Assembly: GCA_015501595.1 (NCBI GenBank)
Contig: JADNRX010000009.1
Location: 248,001 to 312,000 of the forward strand
Length of the DNA stretch: 64,000 nucleotides
Source: Hymenopellis radicata
Lineage: Eukaryota > Basidiomycota > Agaricomycetes > Agaricales > Physalacriaceae
Reading direction: 5' to 3'
The notes beneath the pieces are model-generated. The model did not search any database and was not told the origin of the DNA. It was given only the letters and a program-made list of their open reading frames with translations. Below are positions 60,589-64,000 of the stretch, in pieces. Positions within the stretch are counted from its first letter, which is position 1; each line of letters begins with the position of its first letter. The translations under genes and the position numbers were made by a program.

Positions 60589-62530
60589 AATAATATTATG
60601 TGCAAACGTGAAATTAAGCTTACATAGATAGTATACCATCCCAACACAGTGAAATCGTGCGCTCCAGTGTGCTGTACATCCCCGGCTCCTCAAATTTTGA
60701 TGATATATGCACACTACAATGATGTTGATTCATTGGAACTCAATTTAGGATAGCCGCCCGTTGTAGTACCTTGGACTCGCTCGACCGATTCATTTCACAA
60801 GACGTTACATAGCTACATAGCTACTTGTGAGTCGTGAACTTCTTCCATCTCATTTTTGCTGGGATCTCATAGATATTCACTTTGGATGTTTGTAATGGAT
60901 CTCTCACAAGCGCAAGCTCTCCTGTGCAAGTACTGACCCGCCATCGTCGTCGCTGTCTGCCAGATTTGGCGGCGGCTACTCGGACCGCAAATCCGAACCA
61001 ACATTCGGATACGCTTCTAAGCCTTCTTTCACTCTTACCACCACACACACATGTGCCGCGCCCTCAAAACAATGACTACCACCGCTATCGGGATCTCCGG
61101 ACTCGTCTCCACGGCTTCCACCAGCCATGGATAGTATTCCCTCTTGGATAGGTGTTGGGCTCGTTTCGGACTCCGGGGCCAACGAAGAGGAGCAACGCCG
61201 TATGACGTCGCGGGCGTGTACGGGCGTGGCAGGTACGTGCTTCCATTGTGTTTCTTTTCAATTTAATGAGCACTTTGGCAGGTAACCTGGCTAGGCAGGG
61301 TGCATGACACAGTCTCATTCTTTTCTTCCCACCGCCATCATAGCAACGCAGCACCGTCACCACTCTTGAAATTTGAATCCCCCGTTGCCATCTTGAATCT
61401 CTTTGCAGTTTTTGCATTTAGAAGGTCTCGCATGCCGTTTATCTTTTGTAAGAGGAATCTGGATTTGAGTCTGCGTACGGCGAAGGGTTCATCGCAGGTG
61501 CGTGCTTTCTCCTCTCTGGTATATTTGTCTCGCCCATACGACTCAATCAAATTTTTAGTAAAGGTAGCATCCAAAATCTTTCAAGTCCATTTCCCCGACG
61601 GTCTCCGACGGCCGTAACGGGCCACGTCAACACCACGTGAGTGTTGACTTTTCTTCGATCCCCCTTTCAAAGCCCGACATTCCCTCCTTTACCTTCCACC
61701 ATCTGTTCCCCGACTGCAACTACCAACACCACGATGTTCGCCATAATACCCTCCGCCACACGCCATCGCAGTACTCGACCGCGACAAGCCGCCGCCACTG
61801 GGACGATGACGACCGACCGCAAGCACATGCATCGACCGAGCACAAACACGACGACAACGAGTACTCCCGCCAACACCGCGACCACTACCGTGTGCAAGGC
61901 TGACGACTACACCTACAACAGCGGATTACGCCGAGTGACGAATACACCAGTCTTGTGCGAGGACCTCAACCATCATGCGAATTCGACGGACGCCAACACG
62001 ATGATGACGACTGCCCGCGTAGGACGAGGACGAAGCCCACATAGGACGAGGACGAGGCCCACATAGGATGAGGACGAGGCCCACGCAGGATAAGGACGAG
62101 ACCCTCGCAGGACGAGTACGAAGGGCGATCAAGACGACGCTTAGTCGCGAATGACAAGTCTTGAGGATCACACTGATGCCGGACATGGCCTCACAACACT
62201 TCTACATGCGAGAAGGACGACAGCAAGGTGTACGCTTGCCAATGCCGACAATGAGTTGTGTGCTCGACCATGTGGATGATGAAGTGTCAACGTTGATGCA
62301 TCACAACGCCAAGATCAATGTGTCGTTGCTCATTGCTGGGTGAGACATCAATTGGTATATGCTTTTCATTCATCTATCTGGCTGTTATATCTATGTATGT
62401 AGTCCTTGACCAGTCCTATCTACTGTGTGTTTTTGTATCTGCAATGCAATTTTTTTTTTGTGCATCTGATGATTGGGTTGTCCTTTGGTATTTTGAGATG
62501 CATCTGTTTGTGTGGAGTCTTTCTTGAACC
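60589..62530. other. Unassigned sequence with a GAGGACGA minisatellite
   Basis: No convincing gene. At about 62018-62125 a unit of about 24 bp (cataggacgaggacgaggcc) is repeated about five times. A Thr/Ala/His-rich plus-strand frame (61641-62066) runs into this repeat and is low complexity. Confidence 0.4.
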
Positions 62531-62790
62531 AGATGAAGGCTGCCTTTAGTAGCCTTTGATGTGCTTTAAAGGTGAAAGTCATATATCTGCACAACTTAAG
62601 GCATCTTGCAGCAGCGTTGAGGACCCTTCAAGGCCTCCTAAGGCTACATAAGGCCAATTGAGGCAGGCCTTACCGCCGAACCTGTATTCAAGGCACCTTA
62701 GCTGCGTTGACAACTTAGCAGCCTCAAGACACTTCAAGTACCTCAATTCATCTATAGACACCTTGAGGCTCATACCCATTTTCGTGATGC
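62530..62790. repeat. Cluster of ccttaag/cctcaag short repeats
   Basis: Many copies of gcctcaag, ccttaag, aaggcac and gcctttg in both orientations. The same vocabulary fills 56390-56720. It overlaps the 3' end of the nucleotidyltransferase-like gene. Resembles the subterminal repeat clusters of the hAT elements in this window, but no terminal repeat or duplication was found. Confidence 0.5.
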
Positions 62791-63923
62791 ACCTCACCCA
62801 CGTAGACACGGTACGATCCATGCAATACGTAATCTTCATTTCGTGGCGGTGAACGATATCGAGCTGCATCCTGAATGTCGGATGAAGCGGTTGCACTTGA
62901 ATGGACCATGAATGCGGAATCAACGGTTCCATCGCTGCCATCTCCGGCGACACTCCCATCAATCGATGAATCCAGCACCAGCCATCTCCCAGAACACGTA
63001 TCCGGCCCAGGTGGGCACCAGCCATGAAAACAGCAGCTCGATCGTCCAATAAAGGCCAGCCTCTGGCAACATACTTTGTTCGGGCATCCGTCTCCCTTTC
63101 GCCCGTCATCGTATTGCCGATGTTAACATGATGCAGAAACGTCAGTCGCGGATACAGATAGACTGCACGAAAAGCATCGACGAAACACATCACTACAGCT
63201 ATTCACCCCTTAAGCACAAACGCCCTCACCCAGAGACGATAACTCACTTGAATGAAACTCCAATATAATATGCATAAAACTCAGCCGCACCGCAATAATT
63301 TGAACCATTTTTCCCGTAAGCGAATGTCGAAAATTGAATACGTCGACGATGGTGGACGTCAGATATGAAGGCGCAAATCCGGGATAGTCATCGGGCGATG
63401 TGAACGATAACAAAGAACCAAAGCCGAATCGCTGATATCTATGCGGCACGAACAAATAGCCCCTAGCTAAAAAGAAAATGCCAATAGTTGCCACCATCGA
63501 GTATTGTGCGTAGATATCGAGATCGGCAGATGGGAAATGGCATAGATTGAAGTAAGCGAGTGCCGATGAACCGGACACCACGGCGTGCGTGTAGGCTAGC
63601 AATTCTCGGAAGGTTTCGGCATCTGCCCGGGGCATGAAGGGAGCAATCATCATCACGAACGGATCATGGTCTTCCAGGTATGAGTCGCAGATGCCTCTAA
63701 CCTTTTCGTTGCAAGTTGACAACTTGATGATCTGAAAAAGATCTAGGTGTGGCAAAACGTGTTGATTCATAAGCTGCCCCCTAGCCATTTGCTGATAAGC
63801 AATCATCAATCAAACACCACCAGAAGCCCTCACGTACCACCATCCAATCTCATACTCGTCCAAAACGAAAGCGGACGCCGAAAGCACCAGTAAAAGAACT
63901 AAAAAAATCACAGCGGCATTCAT
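62579..63923 (-). CDS. Nucleotidyltransferase-like protein with N-terminal signal/TM segment (copy 2)
   Basis: Starts at ATG 63923 with a hydrophobic leader (MNAAVIFLVLLLVLSASAF), splices at about 63834, then GQLMNQHVLPHLDLFQIIKLSTCNEKV, MMIAPFMPRADAETFRELL, and the motif VVSGSSALAYFN..SADLDIYAQ (GS...DxD, nucleotidyltransferase-fold signature), FFLARGYLF, a DVFNFRHSLTGKMVQIIAVRLSFMHIILEFHS block, then the YPRLTFLHHVN exon and a Trp-rich C-terminus. Paralogue of 21365-22795 and apparently undamaged except that its last part runs into the repeat cluster at 62530-62790, so the original stop may be lost. Enzymatic activity is not established; the signal peptide would place it outside the nucleus/cytosol. 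Confidence 0.65.
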
Positions 63924-64000
63924 TTCGTGGCAGAGTGAGGACAACGCCGACCTGATCCACCTTTCTTCATGTATGCTTTCCCATATGCTAAACATCCACC

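Overview
The window looks like a transposon-dense accessory region of a basidiomycete (Agaricomycete-type) genome. The evidence is genes with many introns of about 45-60 bp, DUF6589 and DUF6729 mobile-element proteins, a TET/JBP-like dioxygenase, an Agaricomycete-style SET protein, several F-box genes, and relics of a septin, an ABC transporter and a laccase. I saw no tRNA, rRNA, CRISPR or bacterial feature.

Layout. 0-13.5 kb: one DUF6589 gene (minus strand) broken into three blocks. A 2.6-kb foldback element interrupts it, and that element is itself split by an apparently intact 6.36-kb transposon (4681-11041) encoding a 1565-aa protein: AT-hooks, DUF6729, and a DDE-like core with a Werner-type 3'-5' exonuclease between its second D and its E. 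A 995-bp hAT element hit the same gene, and its 3' end was then inverted between two hAT copies. 13.6-20.5 kb: a nearly complete but mutated Helitron. 21.4-22.8 kb: a nucleotidyltransferase-like gene, with a paralogue at 62.6-63.9 kb. 23-28.7 kb: two convergent F-box genes, one carrying two hAT insertions. 28.8-33.7 kb: a septin fragment inside a probable hAT-type element, interrupted by a second foldback element. 33.9-34.2 kb: Helitron relic. 34.7-37.4 kb: an F-box gene and an intact orphan gene. 38.5-39.1 kb: ABC-transporter relic. 41.8-44.1 kb: SET gene with a hAT in an intron. 44.1-47.7 kb: a Tc1/mariner-IS630 type transposon broken by a MITE. 48.5-54.1 kb: a 1612-codon TET/JBP-like gene broken by a small hAT element. 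54-64 kb: poorly resolved sequence, a laccase relic, a third foldback copy and the second nucleotidyltransferase-like gene.

How it fits together. Most insertions have exact target duplications (8 bp hAT, 7 bp foldback, TA for the CTGT-ended MITEs and the DDE element, 8 bp for the exonuclease transposon). Where they lie in an exon, removing the insert and one duplication restores the reading frame. The window is therefore a readable, largely recent record of nested transposition into expendable genes. Coordinates of splice sites were worked out by hand; those of the exonuclease transposase, the TET-like gene, the DDE gene, the SET gene (its first four exons) and the orphan gene at 36.4 kb agree in phase across every exon.
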